64,000 nt of DNA from Paraburkholderia sp. ZP32-5 (GTDB lineage Bacteria; Pseudomonadota; Gammaproteobacteria; Burkholderiales; Burkholderiaceae), in contig NZ_JAJEJP010000001.1 of NCBI RefSeq assembly GCF_021390495.1, positions 2,914,001 to 2,978,000 on the forward strand. The letters are read 5' to 3'. Below are positions 19,767-29,402 of the stretch, one piece after another. Within the stretch, counting starts at the first letter, position 1; each line of letters opens with the position of its first letter. The notes below the pieces were generated by a model, which saw nothing but the letters and a program-made list of their open reading frames with translations, made no database searches and was not told the origin of the DNA. Made by a program: the position numbers and the translations under genes.

Positions 19767-20621
19767 TCAAACTTGCCGCAGCGTCGTATCGAGCGCGCGC
19801 GCGGCCACCCGGTCGCCTTCGGTCGTCAGCGCCGCACGGAAGACGGTTTGCCGGTTATGACCCGCGGCGGCGGGGGAATCCCATAGCAATTCGACTTTCG
19901 GACGCACGCCAAAGGCGCTGCGCGCAAGCGACGGTGCCGCCACCGAACCCCTCGGCGCCGCCGATGCACTCGCCTCTCCCGCCGCGCCGAACACAACCGC
20001 GGGAGTGGGCGCTGGCATCGAGCGCGTGTGCCCCTCGCTCGCCCAGCGCACCGACAATTCACGTGCATCGTATTGCCCGACCTTGCGCCGCTCTGCCCAC
20101 ACGACGACAGTGCGCGTGACCGGATCGAGCGACACCGCATAGCGGCCAATCGCGAAACGCCGCGCAGCGACATTGGTGCGCCACAACGGCAACGGCCGGC
20201 AGATCCAGACCACGATCGCGTAAAGCACTGGCGCGGCGAGCAGCCAACCATTGGTGGCGGCGACCGCTTGCATCGCGCGTCGCCAGCCGGCGCTCGCGAC
20301 GAACGCGCCAACCGACCACACCGCAAACAGGAATCCGAGAAAGGCGAACAGGCGCAGCGCCTGACGCAGCCATTGCGGCAGCGGGTGGAACGGACGCTCG
20401 GCAATCGCGCGCGCGCCCGGCAGGAAAATCAGCAGAAACAGGAAGACGAGATTGATGCACGCCCACGGCGAGGACGCCATCGAAGTCACGGCGGCCGTCA
20501 GGTTCATCTGCGACATCGAGAAAAGCCAGCGGGCGCCGAGCACGAGACCGATGGCGCGCAACGTAAAAATCGTTCCGGCGCCGGGCGCGGCGTTCGCACG
20601 CGTCTCTTTCGTTCTCGCCAA
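19767..20621 (-). CDS. Hypothetical membrane protein, TTG start
   Basis: I do not recognise the family. The 284-residue product has about three hydrophobic helices (roughly 18-35, 45-62 and 78-98, with a possible fourth near 120-140) and a soluble C-terminal half of about 140 residues rich in Ala and Arg. No catalytic motif is visible. The start is TTG at 20621 because AGGAGG lies 5 bases before it; upstream in-frame ATGs lack such a site. It stands between DUF2214 and the glycosyltransferase on the same strand, with about 150-265 bp gaps, so co-transcription is uncertain. Confidence 0.6.
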   Translation of the reverse strand: MARTKETRANAAPGAGTIFTLRAIGLVLGARWLFSMSQMNLTAAVTSMASSPWACINLVFLFLLIFLPGARAIAERPFHPLPQWLRQALRLFAFLGFLFAVWSVGAFVASAGWRRAMQAVAATNGWLLAAPVLYAIVVWICRPLPLWRTNVAARRFAIGRYAVSLDPVTRTVVVWAERRKVGQYDARELSVRWASEGHTRSMPAPTPAVVFGAAGEASASAAPRGSVAAPSLARSAFGVRPKVELLWDSPAAAGHNRQTVFRAALTTEGDRVAARALDTTLRQV

Positions 20622-20886
20622 GGCATCCTCCTGTCGTCGGGGGCGTCGCAGCCCAATTTGCGGCACGGCAATTATAGGGATATTACCGAGACTAGCTCGT
20701 TCGCGCCGCGCGGAATCCCGCATTTTCCAGTCTGCACCGACGAAAAACGCGGCGCGCATGCAACAACGCCCCGCCGGCCAGGTACCGACGGGGCGTTGAA
20801 AGCGGCAAAGGAACAATGCAACCGATTCCCGCCGCCAGTTTTATCTACTTCGAATCCAGTGCGAACCGCGGCGAGTCATCCGCCAC

Positions 20887-21951
20887 TTAGCCCGCATTGA
20901 CTTCGCGCAGCACCGTGCGGTGCTTGCGGCGCAGCAGCTCTTCGTACGTCGCGACGTAGTTCTTCGCCATCACCTTGGACGAGAAACGTGCTTCGAACGC
21001 GCTGCGCACGCCGGCGCGCGGCAGCGTGTGCAGACGCTTGAGCGCCGCGACCGCGCTGATTTCGTCCTCGACGACGAAACCCGACACGCCGTTTTCGATC
21101 ACTTCCGGCACCGAGCCGCGATTGAACGCGATCACCGGCGTGCCGCAGGCCATTGCTTCGATCATCACCAGACCGAAGGGCTCCGGCCAGTCGATCGGGA
21201 ACACCAGCGCATGCGCGTTGCCGAGGAACTCACGCTTTTCGGCTTCGCCGATTTCGCCGATGTACTCGACGTGCGGGAGCGCCATCAACGGCTTGATCAC
21301 TTCTTCGTAATAGGCGCGGTCGGCCTTGTCGATCTTGGCGGCAACCTTGAGCTTCATGCCTGCCTGGCCGGCGATGCGGATCGCGCGGTCGAGACCCTTC
21401 TCCGGCGAGACACGGCCCAGGAACGCGAGGTAGCCCGGTTCGACGCCGGGGATCGGCGTGAGCACGTCTTCCGGCAGACCGTGATAGACGGTTTGCAGCC
21501 AGTTCGCTTGCGGCAGCGGGATGCGCTGGTTGTCGGAAATCGACACGACCGGCACGTCCTTGAACGTATTGAAGATGGGCTGCAGTTCCGGCAGATCGAG
21601 ACGGCCGTGCATCGTGGTCACGAACGGCACCGGCTGACGCGCGAACAGCGAGAACGGGTAGTAGTCGATATGGAAGTGCAGCACGTCGAATTCGTCCGCG
21701 CGGCGGCGCACTTCTTCGAGCAGCAGCATGTGCGGCGCCATCACGTCGCGGATCGTCGGGTCGAGGCGCAGTGCCTGCGGCCAGAATGCTTCGAGCTTCG
21801 CCGAAGTTTGCGAATCGCCGCTGGCGAACAGCGTGACGTCGTGGCCCTGCGCGACCAGCGCTTCAGTCAGATAGGACACCACGCGTTCCGTACCACCGTA
21901 CAGCTTGGGAGGAACCGCCTCGTGCAACGGAGCGATTTGAGCGATTCGCAT
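20887..21951 (-). CDS. Family 4 glycosyltransferase (GT-B fold)
   Basis: A 354-residue GT-B transferase. The N-terminal domain starts MRIAQIAPLHEAVPPKLYGGTERVVSYL. The nucleotide-sugar domain has FLGRVSPEKGLDRAI and the EX7E pattern in PEPFGLVMIEAMACGTPVIAF. The acceptor and the product are not evident. ATG 21951 has AGGAG 9 bases upstream. It diverges from the second ABC exporter across a 690-bp gap and is near otsBA, which hints at a role in surface or osmo-protective glycans (inference only). Confidence 0.88.
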   Translation of the reverse strand: MRIAQIAPLHEAVPPKLYGGTERVVSYLTEALVAQGHDVTLFASGDSQTSAKLEAFWPQALRLDPTIRDVMAPHMLLLEEVRRRADEFDVLHFHIDYYPFSLFARQPVPFVTTMHGRLDLPELQPIFNTFKDVPVVSISDNQRIPLPQANWLQTVYHGLPEDVLTPIPGVEPGYLAFLGRVSPEKGLDRAIRIAGQAGMKLKVAAKIDKADRAYYEEVIKPLMALPHVEYIGEIGEAEKREFLGNAHALVFPIDWPEPFGLVMIEAMACGTPVIAFNRGSVPEVIENGVSGFVVEDEISAVAALKRLHTLPRAGVRSAFEARFSSKVMAKNYVATYEELLRRKHRTVLREVNAG

Positions 21952-22645
21952 AATGACGAACTCCTAGTAAAAAATCAGGCAAAGGTACTGCGTTTGGAAA
22001 AAGCGACTCGCTTGCTCGCCAGGGCAGTCTGGCCGGAGATGCCGGCGCGGGCCTGATTCTTTCGAGAAATCCTGCGATTGATCGCTTGGGTTTTGAGCCC
22101 AGACCAGTAGGTCACCGTCTGCGCATGTGCGAGTAAACGTGCACGCGCCACCTACGTTGACAAACTGTCAGAAAATTTGCCGGGCTAACGAGCACGCATT
22201 ATCAGTGCCCGGATTCTTGCCGCGCCACGACATTTCAAAGTCTTTACGTTGTTACAAAGACGCAACACTTTGCAAACCCTTGTTTTATAAGACAGTTCTA
22301 CAGTGGCAACTGGTTCTGTCCGCGGACCTGCTAGCGGCATCTGTAAGCTCTGTACATCAACTTTGCCGGCATGGATTGAAGAAATGTCACGGCCCGGTTG
22401 AATGCAAACTGTAATTATATCCCGAAATTTTCCGCTCTCTGCGTGGGAACACCGGCCAGCCGGGCGTTCAAACATGACGGATCGCGGAGCTCCATCGCGA
22501 AATGAGTCGCGCCAATGCCCGGATTCACAGGGCGCAATCGTCTTTGCATGTTTACAATGCGAAGCATCGGCTTCGCGGACAGCCATGTTTTCCGGATGGC
22601 CCACGCTTTGCGTGCAACCAGCAACACATCGACCCCAGCTCAATT
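21952..22645. promoter_or_regulatory. Long divergent intergenic region with two dyads
   Basis: About 690 bp without a supportable gene, AT-richer than its surroundings, between divergent genes. It holds TGACA-AAC-TGTCA at 22158-22170 and a second inverted repeat GTCTTT-N10-AAAGAC at 22240-22261. Both look like possible regulator binding sites. A minus-strand open frame at 22185-22643 has no protein-like features and is not accepted. Confidence 0.45.
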
Positions 22646-24481
22646 TTGGAACACTTGACTATCGCCGAGCGTAACGCCCAGGACGCAAAGCTCGCGAGCT
22701 ATGCGCACCGGCCGCTTGCGTTTCTCTTCCGCTTTATCCGCCGTCACCCGCTCGCCCACGCGATCGTGCTGTGCAGCGTGTTCGCGGCCGTGGGCTGCGC
22801 GCTCGCTTCGCAATACGCGATTAAACACCTGATCGACGTGCTCGGTGGCGGCCGGCATCATCCCGGCCCGCTGTGGGGTGCGTTCGCAATCCTCGTCGGC
22901 CTGATCGCCGCCGATAACCTGCTATGGCGGGTCGGCGGCTGGGTCGCCGCGCATACCTTCGTCGCCGTGACGGGCGACCTGAGGCGCGACCTGTTTCAGT
23001 ACCTGAGCGGCCATTCGCCCACCTATTACGCCGAGAAGCAGCCCGGCATGCTCGCCAGCCGGATCACCGCGACTTCGAACGCCGTCTACACCGCCGAGAA
23101 CACCACCGCGTGGAACGTGTTGCCGCCCTGCATCGCGGTGCTCGGCGCGATCGTGATGATCATTTCGGTCAATCCATTGATGGCGGCCGGCCTGATGCTG
23201 TGCTCGGCGATCCTGTCGGTCGTGTTGTACAAGCTCGCGGGGCGCGGGTCGGCACGTCATCACACTTTCGCGACCAAGGCGGCCTCGGTCGATGGCGAAC
23301 TCGTCGACGTGATCAGCAACATGGGCCTCGTGCGCGCGTTCGGCATGACGTTTCGCGAACAGCGGCGCTTCGCGGCGACGGTCAAGTCCGAAATGGACGC
23401 GCGCCAGCAAAGCCTGCTCTATCTGGAAAAGCTGCGTTTGCTGCACGCGGTGATCACCGCGCTGCTGTCGGCCGGGCTGCTCGGCTGGGCGCTGTGGCTG
23501 TGGGACCAGGGTCGCGCCACGTCAGGCGACATCGTGCTCGTCAGCTCGCTCGGCTTTACGATTCTGCATGGCACGCGCGATCTGGCGGTCGCGCTCGTCG
23601 ACGTTACGCAGCACATCGCGCGGCTCGCGGAAGCCGTGCGCACCCTGCTCGAACCGCACGGTATGCCCGACCGCGACGACGCGACCGAACTCGTACCGCA
23701 AGGCGGCCGGGTCACGTTCGACAACGTCACGTTCGCCTATCCGCGCCGCCGCGCGATTCTCGATCACTTCGACCTGAATATCGAACCCGGCCAGCGCGTC
23801 GGCCTGATCGGCAAGTCGGGGGCCGGCAAATCGACGGTGCTCGCGCTGCTGCAGCGCTTTTACGAAACCCAGGGCGGCGCGATCAAGATCGACGGCCAGG
23901 ATATCGCGTCGATTACGCAGGACAGCCTGCGCCACGCGATCGCGCTGGTGCCGCAGGACATCTCGCTGTTCCATCGTTCGGTGTACGAGAACATCGCCTA
24001 TGGACGCCCCGAGGCGAGCCGCGAGGAAGTGCTGGCGGCCGCGCGCGAAGCACGCTGCGCGGACTTTATCGAAGCGATGCCGGAAGGCTATGACACGATC
24101 GTCGGCGACCGCGGCGTGAAGCTTTCCGGTGGCCAGCGCCAGCGCATCGCGATTGCGCGCGCGATCCTCAAGAACGCACCGATCCTGTTGCTCGACGAAG
24201 CCACGTCGGCGCTCGACAGCGCCTCGGAAGAAGCGATCCAGAAGGCGCTCGACCGGCTGATGGTCGGCCGCACGGTGATCGCGATCGCCCACCGCCTGTC
24301 GACGTTGAACAACTTCGACCGGATCATCGTGATGAGCGCGGGCAAGGTTATCGACGACGGCTCGCCGGAAGAATTGCGCCAACGTCCGGGCCTCTATCGG
24401 GACCTGCTCGCGAAGCAGTATGGCAAGGGCCAGACGCTGCATATCGGCGGCAAGAAGGTCGACGAACAGCACGTGGCCTGA
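22646..24481 (+). CDS. ABC exporter, fused permease and ATPase (second copy)
   Basis: A half-transporter with the exporter membrane domain (helices from RFIRRHPLAHAIVLCSVFAAVG onward) and an ATPase domain: Walker A GKSGAGKST, Q-loop VPQDISLF, signature LSGGQRQRIAIARA, Walker B ILLLDEATSALD and H-loop IAHRLST. The N-terminus is uncertain: the frame is open from ATG 22502, but those residues do not resemble a membrane protein N-terminus. TTG 22646 would give 611 residues starting LEHLTIAERN; no clear ribosome binding site decides. The substrate is unknown. It is followed by a shared bidirectional terminator with otsA. Confidence 0.85.
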   Translation: MEHLTIAERNAQDAKLASYAHRPLAFLFRFIRRHPLAHAIVLCSVFAAVGCALASQYAIKHLIDVLGGGRHHPGPLWGAFAILVGLIAADNLLWRVGGWVAAHTFVAVTGDLRRDLFQYLSGHSPTYYAEKQPGMLASRITATSNAVYTAENTTAWNVLPPCIAVLGAIVMIISVNPLMAAGLMLCSAILSVVLYKLAGRGSARHHTFATKAASVDGELVDVISNMGLVRAFGMTFREQRRFAATVKSEMDARQQSLLYLEKLRLLHAVITALLSAGLLGWALWLWDQGRATSGDIVLVSSLGFTILHGTRDLAVALVDVTQHIARLAEAVRTLLEPHGMPDRDDATELVPQGGRVTFDNVTFAYPRRRAILDHFDLNIEPGQRVGLIGKSGAGKSTVLALLQRFYETQGGAIKIDGQDIASITQDSLRHAIALVPQDISLFHRSVYENIAYGRPEASREEVLAAAREARCADFIEAMPEGYDTIVGDRGVKLSGGQRQRIAIARAILKNAPILLLDEATSALDSASEEAIQKALDRLMVGRTVIAIAHRLSTLNNFDRIIVMSAGKVIDDGSPEELRQRPGLYRDLLAKQYGKGQTLHIGGKKVDEQHVA

Positions 24482-24511
24482 CGCGTTCGAATCGCTTGTG
24501 CTGTCGACACA

Positions 24512-24540
24512 AAAAAAGCCGCTCCCAGGAGCGGCTTTTT
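24512..24540. terminator. Bidirectional terminator between ABC exporter and otsA
   Basis: A stem of AAAAAGCCGCTCC paired with its complement has A-rich and T-rich flanks, so it can end both converging transcripts (exporter stop 24481, otsA stop 24556). Confidence 0.85.
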
Positions 24541-24555
24541 ACTTGGCTCGTTCGC

Positions 24556-26022
24556 TTAACCGGTCACGCGCTCACGCGCCGCCTTCTTGCGCGCCGCGCC
24601 CGCCACGGCGGCCTTGCCGGCTCGCTTGGGCTTCGCACCATCGACGGCCTGCAGATCGCGCATGAAGTTGTCGCGCCACACCGACACGTTGTTCTCGCGC
24701 AGCTGCGCCATCATGTCGTGGTAGCGCGCCTGGCGCTCGGCGAGCGGCATACCGAGCGCCGTCGCGAGCGCCTCGGCCATGCCGTCGATATCGACCGGGT
24801 TGACGATCAGCGCGCCCCCCAGTTCCTGCGCCGCGCCGGCAAAGCGTGACAGCACCAGCACGCCTGGGTCGTCCGGATCCTGCGCCGACACATACTCCTT
24901 CGCGACGAGATTCATACCGTCGCGCAACGGCGTCACATAGCCGACGTGCGCGGTGCGAAACAGCGCCGCCAACACCGAGCGCTCGTACTGCTTGTGAATA
25001 TAGAGAATCGGCGTCCAGTCGAGCTCGGCGAAGCGTCCGTTGATACGCCCCGATTCGCCTTCGAGCTGTAGCCGGATGTCCTGATACGCGTGCAAGTCGG
25101 CGCGCGTCGGCGGCGCGATCTGCAGGAACGACACCTTGTTGCGCTGTGCGGCCGTATGTTCGAGCAGCCGCTCGAACGCGCGAAAGCGCTCGACCAGCCC
25201 CTTCGAATAATCGAGCCGGTCGACGCTCATGATCAGCTTGCGCGAATGCAGCGTCGCCTTCATCGTGCGCACCGGCTTGCCGCGCTCGCCCGCCTTCGCG
25301 AGTTCGGCGATTTCGTCCGGATAAACGCCGATCGGATACGCCGACGCGCGCAACGTGCGGCCGAACGCATTGACCGTGAGCGGGCCCTTGCCCGACGCAT
25401 CGATCGAGCCGCCCGCCTCGTTGACGATGTAGTCGCAGAACGCGCGCAGATCGGGACCGGTCTGGAAACCGAGCAGATCGAACGAACACAACGCCTCGAC
25501 GAGTTCGCGATGCGGCGGCACCGCCAGCAGCACTTGCGACGCGGGAAACGGAATGTGCAGGAAAAAGCCGATGCGATTCTTGACGCCGGATGCGCGCAGC
25601 GCCTGTGCAAACGGGATCAGATGATAGTCGTGGACCCAGATCACATCGTCGTCGCGCAGCAGCGGCACCAATTGCTGCGCGAGCCATGCATTGACGCGGC
25701 AGTAGCCGCCGAAGTCGTGCCGGTCGTAATGCAGCAGATCGGCGCGATAGTGAAACGCGGGCCACAGCGTCGCATTCGAAAAGCCGCGGTAGTACTGGTC
25801 ATAGTCGCGGCGCATCAGCGCGACGGTCGCGAAGGTCACCGGGCCGCGCTCTTCGACCTTGATCTGCGGCTGGCCTGAACCCAGCACGTCGCCGCTCCAG
25901 CCGAACCACATGCCGCCGGTTTCCTTCAGCGCGTCATAGACGCCAACCGCCAGACCGCCCGCCGCCGGGCCGCCCTCCGAGATAGGCGCTACCCGGTTCG
26001 AAACAATGATCAGTCGGCTCAT
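24556..26022 (-). CDS. otsA: Alpha,alpha-trehalose-phosphate synthase (UDP-forming)
   Basis: Family 20 glycosyltransferase that joins UDP-glucose and glucose-6-phosphate to trehalose-6-phosphate. Visible signatures are [13 protein letters not shown], the GGLAVG loop, [38 protein letters not shown] and [14 protein letters not shown]. Length is 488 residues, with a Lys/Arg/Ala-rich C-terminal tail. It lies 55 bp downstream of otsB, so the pair is probably one transcript, with the phosphatase gene first. Confidence 0.97.
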   Translation of the reverse strand: MSRLIIVSNRVAPISEGGPAAGGLAVGVYDALKETGGMWFGWSGDVLGSGQPQIKVEERGPVTFATVALMRRDYDQYYRGFSNATLWPAFHYRADLLHYDRHDFGGYCRVNAWLAQQLVPLLRDDDVIWVHDYHLIPFAQALRASGVKNRIGFFLHIPFPASQVLLAVPPHRELVEALCSFDLLGFQTGPDLRAFCDYIVNEAGGSIDASGKGPLTVNAFGRTLRASAYPIGVYPDEIAELAKAGERGKPVRTMKATLHSRKLIMSVDRLDYSKGLVERFRAFERLLEHTAAQRNKVSFLQIAPPTRADLHAYQDIRLQLEGESGRINGRFAELDWTPILYIHKQYERSVLAALFRTAHVGYVTPLRDGMNLVAKEYVSAQDPDDPGVLVLSRFAGAAQELGGALIVNPVDIDGMAEALATALGMPLAERQARYHDMMAQLRENNVSVWRDNFMRDLQAVDGAKPKRAGKAAVAGAARKKAARERVTG

Positions 26023-26077
26023 GAAGCGCGATTCCCGAGGCTAGTTGTTGTTTTCGTTCGGCGATGCGGCGCCGGCA

Positions 26078-26887
26078 TCATGCTGAGCGCGCCGCCGCGA
26101 CAATCGTTGCGAGCCAGTCGAGCAGCGCGCTCACCGAATCGATGCGCGTGCGCGCCATCGTCTCGCCGGCGCCGACCTTGATCGACAGGCCGCCACGTTC
26201 ATTGACGACCGCGAAACCCTTCTCGTCCGTCAGATCGTCGCCGGCGAACACCGGCGTGCGCCCGGCGAACGGCAACTCGTCGAGAAACGCGCGCGTGGCG
26301 CGGCCTTTGTCGACATCCTTCGGCTTGATTTCGTAGACCATCTTGCCCGGCTGCAGCACGTAAGAACCGGGATAATCCGCGACCAGCCGCTCGGTCGCCT
26401 CACGCGCGATGGGCTCGCGATCCGGCGCATTCCGGTAGTGCAGCGCGAGCGCCGCACCTTTGATCTCGAGCAGCATGCCCGGATGTTCGTTGACGACCTG
26501 CGCAAGCACCTGCTCCATGCGCAGCAGCCGTTCGTCGTGAAAGCCGATACGCTGCGTGTCGCCGTTCGCGTCGCGCCGCTCGGCGCCGTGCAATCCGGCC
26601 ACCGGCAGATCGGGCATGCCGAGAAAATTGTCGATGCTGTCGATGCCGCGTCCCGAGACCACCGCGACCGCGCCATTCGTCAGACTGCGCAATTCGCGCA
26701 GCAACTCGATCACGCGCGGTTGCACCAGCACGCCGTCCGGCGTGGGGGCAAGTTCGGCGAGCGTGCCGTCGAAATCGAAGAAGAATGCCGTCTCGCTTGG
26801 AGACAGAACAGCCGGAAGTGCCTGTATCACCTGGGTTCGCCTTTCAGCCTTCTGCGGCCGGAAAAGTGTGCGCATCTTACCGCGCAT
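26078..26887 (-). CDS. otsB: Trehalose-6-phosphate phosphatase
   Basis: HAD-superfamily phosphatase releasing trehalose. Motif I is FFFDFDGTLAEL, motif II VAVVSGRGIDSI and motif III/IV FAGDDLTDEKGFAVV, all intact. Length is 269 residues from ATG 26887; the in-frame ATG at 26875 and a GTG at about 26830 (VIQALPAV) are also possible starts, since the first ~20 residues (MRGKMRTLFRPQKAERRTQ) are basic and not part of the HAD fold. It is the first gene of the otsB-otsA unit. Confidence 0.95.
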   Translation of the reverse strand: MRGKMRTLFRPQKAERRTQVIQALPAVLSPSETAFFFDFDGTLAELAPTPDGVLVQPRVIELLRELRSLTNGAVAVVSGRGIDSIDNFLGMPDLPVAGLHGAERRDANGDTQRIGFHDERLLRMEQVLAQVVNEHPGMLLEIKGAALALHYRNAPDREPIAREATERLVADYPGSYVLQPGKMVYEIKPKDVDKGRATRAFLDELPFAGRTPVFAGDDLTDEKGFAVVNERGGLSIKVGAGETMARTRIDSVSALLDWLATIVAAARSA

Positions 26888-27294
26888 CCGTCAATTTTTC
26901 GAGAAAGTAAGCTGGAGCTCAAGCGCGGCGGGCAATGCGCGCTCCCGCTCGCGCCGATCACGTTCAAATGCGAAACGATCCCGCTACAGCGAGCTTTCAG
27001 CCGCCTGCGTCAAATTGCCCCCGCAAGGCCCGCGCCCGGCGCGCCGCGTCACGCTGTCCGCGATTTTGCGCTACAGTCGCTGCCACGCGAAGCGTTGCGG
27101 CCCCTCATGCGCATCGTTGCGCGCTGTCACTTATCGCGCTACGCGCGAATCCGCCGCAGTACGATCAAATCGAATCGCAGCGCTGCATCCCTGTTTCGTT
27201 GATTCGCGTTACCTGTTCCTCAATCGAGTCATTGAGCCCTGTTTTGTTCCCAATCCTTCCGACCTGCCAGCCGCGCCCTAACCTGCCCCGAGCC
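26888..27294. other. 407-bp divergent gap between otsB and the Sco1 gene
   Basis: The stretch must contain both promoters, but no convincing -35/-10 pair stands out. A frame in phase with the Sco1 gene is open throughout; its translation is Arg/Ala/Pro-rich with no family resemblance, as expected for GC-rich non-coding DNA. Confidence 0.4.
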
Positions 27295-27936
27295 TTGTCT
27301 CAGCGATTTACGCGGTGGTTTGCACGTTTGCCCCTTCGCCGATTCACCGTCTGCGCGACCTTGGGCACGCTGGTTGCAGTGACCGCACTGACAGGCTGTA
27401 CGCGGCACACCGAACCGTGGCACCTGACCGATGTGACCGGTCACCTGCCCGATCTGTCGTTCGAGCTGACTGGCGACGACGGTCGCCCCGTCACCGGCGA
27501 CTCATTCAAGGGCCGCGCGTCGCTGGTCTATTTCGGCTATACGCACTGCCCCGACGTGTGCCCGGAAACGATGGGCCGGTTGATGCAGGTACTCGACAAA
27601 CTCGGCCCCGATGCCCAGAAAGTTCGCATTCTGTTCATCACCGTCGATCCCGCGCGCGATACGCCGCAAGCGTTGCACGACTACGTCGGCGCCTTCGACG
27701 CGCAGCACGCGGAAGGCCTGACCGGCACCGACTGGCAGATCGAGTCGCTGGCGAAGCGCTACCGCGTTGCCTATCAGATGGAAAAGCGCGACCCGAAGGG
27801 CAATTACGAAGTCACCCACAGTTCCGCCGTCTACGTGTTCGATAGCCAGGGCCATGCGCGCCTGCTGGCCACTGATCACGACACGCCCGATGCGATCGCG
27901 CAGGACCTGCGCCGCATCATCGATGACCAATCCTGA
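27295..27936 (+). CDS. Sco1/SenC-family copper lipoprotein
   Basis: Copper-binding thioredoxin-fold protein that helps build the CuA centre of cytochrome c oxidase. It has the metal-binding CPDVC motif, the partner histidine in the VTHSSAVYVFD strand, and a lipobox (VTALTGC) after a hydrophobic signal segment. No ATG precedes the signal peptide in a sensible place; TTG 27295 (reading SQRFTRWFARLPLRRF) gives a good lipoprotein signal and 213 residues, but the start is uncertain. It is followed by the PCu(A)C chaperone after 18 bp and CtaG after another 35 bp, forming a copper-delivery operon. Confidence 0.85.
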   Translation: MSQRFTRWFARLPLRRFTVCATLGTLVAVTALTGCTRHTEPWHLTDVTGHLPDLSFELTGDDGRPVTGDSFKGRASLVYFGYTHCPDVCPETMGRLMQVLDKLGPDAQKVRILFITVDPARDTPQALHDYVGAFDAQHAEGLTGTDWQIESLAKRYRVAYQMEKRDPKGNYEVTHSSAVYVFDSQGHARLLATDHDTPDAIAQDLRRIIDDQS

Positions 27937-27954
27937 TCCTTCTTTTACCCCGTC

Positions 27955-28416
27955 ATGACGACCAAGCTCAAAACGTTCGCTTCCCTCGTCGGCGCGCTCG
28001 CGCTGCCGTTTTACATCGCGTCGGCCGCGCACGCGGCGGACGCCCATGCGATCAGCGTCAAGGACGCCTGGGTGCGCTGGCTGCCGAACAACCTGCCCGC
28101 CGCGGGCTATGTGACGCTGGTTAACGCGAGCGACAAGCCGGTCGACCTCGTCGATATTTCGAGCGACGACTATGGCGACGCGATGCTGCATCAGACGGTA
28201 TCGAACGGCTCGTCGCAAAAAATGGTGATGGTCGACAAGCTGACAGTGCCCGCGCATGGCCAGGCCGCGATCGCGCCAGGCGGCTATCACGTGATGCTCG
28301 AAGGCGCGAAGCACAAGGTCGCGCCCGGTGACACCGTCCATCTGACGCTGAAGTTCTCCGACGGCGAAACGTTGACGGCGCCGTTCGCCGTGAAGTCGCC
28401 GGCCCAGACCAAGTAA
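27955..28416 (+). CDS. Periplasmic PCu(A)C-type copper chaperone
   Basis: Carries Cu(I) to the CuA site or to Sco1. The 153-residue protein has a signal peptide (MTTKLKTFASLVGALALPFY..AAHAAD) and the H(M)X10MX21HXM pattern in a recognisable form: MLHQT, then KMVMVDKLTVPAHG, then GGYHVML. It sits between the Sco1-like lipoprotein and a CtaG-like protein, which agrees with that job. Confidence 0.88.
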   Translation: MTTKLKTFASLVGALALPFYIASAAHAADAHAISVKDAWVRWLPNNLPAAGYVTLVNASDKPVDLVDISSDDYGDAMLHQTVSNGSSQKMVMVDKLTVPAHGQAAIAPGGYHVMLEGAKHKVAPGDTVHLTLKFSDGETLTAPFAVKSPAQTK

Positions 28417-28451
28417 CCGGGGCATCCGTCCAACGCGCGATCGCCATCGCC

Positions 28452-29336
28452 ATGAACCTGCTCTACTGGCTCGATCCCTGGGAGTTTTCACCGACCGTCG
28501 TGATCGCGTTGCTGGTGCCCGCGATCCTGTTCGTGCGTGGCGCGCGCAAGGCGCGGATCTCGCTGTCGCGCAAGTTGTCGTTCTGGTTCGGGCTGGTGGC
28601 GCTCTATGTCGTGCTGCACACCCGGCTCGATTATTTCTTCGAGCACGAGTTCTTCATGCATCGCCTGCAGCATCTGGTGCTGCATCACCTCGGGCCGTTC
28701 TTCATCGCGCTGTCGTATCCGGGCGCCGCATTACGCGCGGGTATTCCGTCGCGCTGGCGGCAGCACTTTCTACGCCCCACGCTACAGATGCCGCTCGTGC
28801 GCAAGGCAGTCGACGTCGTCATGCATCCGGTCGTCGCGGTCACGCTGTTTGTCGGGCTGATTTATTTCTGGCTGATGTCGCCGATTCATTTCATCGCGAT
28901 GCTCGACTGGCGCACCTATCGCGTGATGAACTGGAGCATGGTGATCGACGGCCTGCTGTTCTGGTGGCTCGTGCTCGATCCGCGTCCGGCGCCGCCGGCG
29001 CGTCTGTCGCCCGGCAAGCGCGTGCTCGTCGTGATCGCCGCGATTCCGCCGCAGATCATCCTTGGCGCGTTTATCTTCTTCACGCCGCACGAGCTGTATC
29101 CGATCTATTCGATTTGCGGCCGCGCGTTCACGTGGCTGAGCCCGCTGCGCGACCAGCAGATCGGCGGGCTATTGCTGTGGATTCCGGGTTCGATGATGAG
29201 CGTGATCGGCGCGCTGATCGCGCTGCGTCACTGGATGCGTCTATCGGCGCGAGGACGGTTGCGCGGCGAACGGCGGACTCAAGCGGTGCGTGGCATCGCG
29301 CACGGAGCGTCGACCGCGGCGAATGGGCAGCGCTGA
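28452..29336 (+). CDS. CtaG-family cytochrome c oxidase assembly protein (membrane)
   Basis: A 294-residue polytopic membrane protein of the Bacillus-type CtaG (caa3 assembly) family: about seven helices, histidine-rich turns HEFFMHRLQHLVLHHLGPFF and SPIHFIAM, and the FFTPHELYPIYS signature. It is a different protein from the Cox11-type CtaG. Following Sco1 and PCu(A)C, it is likely to take part in copper insertion into a heme-copper oxidase. No oxidase subunit gene lies in the window. Confidence 0.85.
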   Translation: MNLLYWLDPWEFSPTVVIALLVPAILFVRGARKARISLSRKLSFWFGLVALYVVLHTRLDYFFEHEFFMHRLQHLVLHHLGPFFIALSYPGAALRAGIPSRWRQHFLRPTLQMPLVRKAVDVVMHPVVAVTLFVGLIYFWLMSPIHFIAMLDWRTYRVMNWSMVIDGLLFWWLVLDPRPAPPARLSPGKRVLVVIAAIPPQIILGAFIFFTPHELYPIYSICGRAFTWLSPLRDQQIGGLLLWIPGSMMSVIGALIALRHWMRLSARGRLRGERRTQAVRGIAHGASTAANGQR

Positions 29337-29402
29337 TACGCGCTGCTGAATGCTGCCGAGCGCGGCCGCGAATCGGCCGGATGCTCGCGCTCAGCGCCGA
29401 AC

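Noticed and set aside
22185..22643. 152-codon minus-strand frame in the gap before the second exporter
   Set aside because: Low protein-likeness, no ribosome binding site and overlap with the probable promoter region.
22502..22645. ATG 22502 as start of the second ABC exporter
   Set aside because: The 48 extra residues are not typical of an exporter N-terminus and start within the divergent gap; kept only as an alternative.
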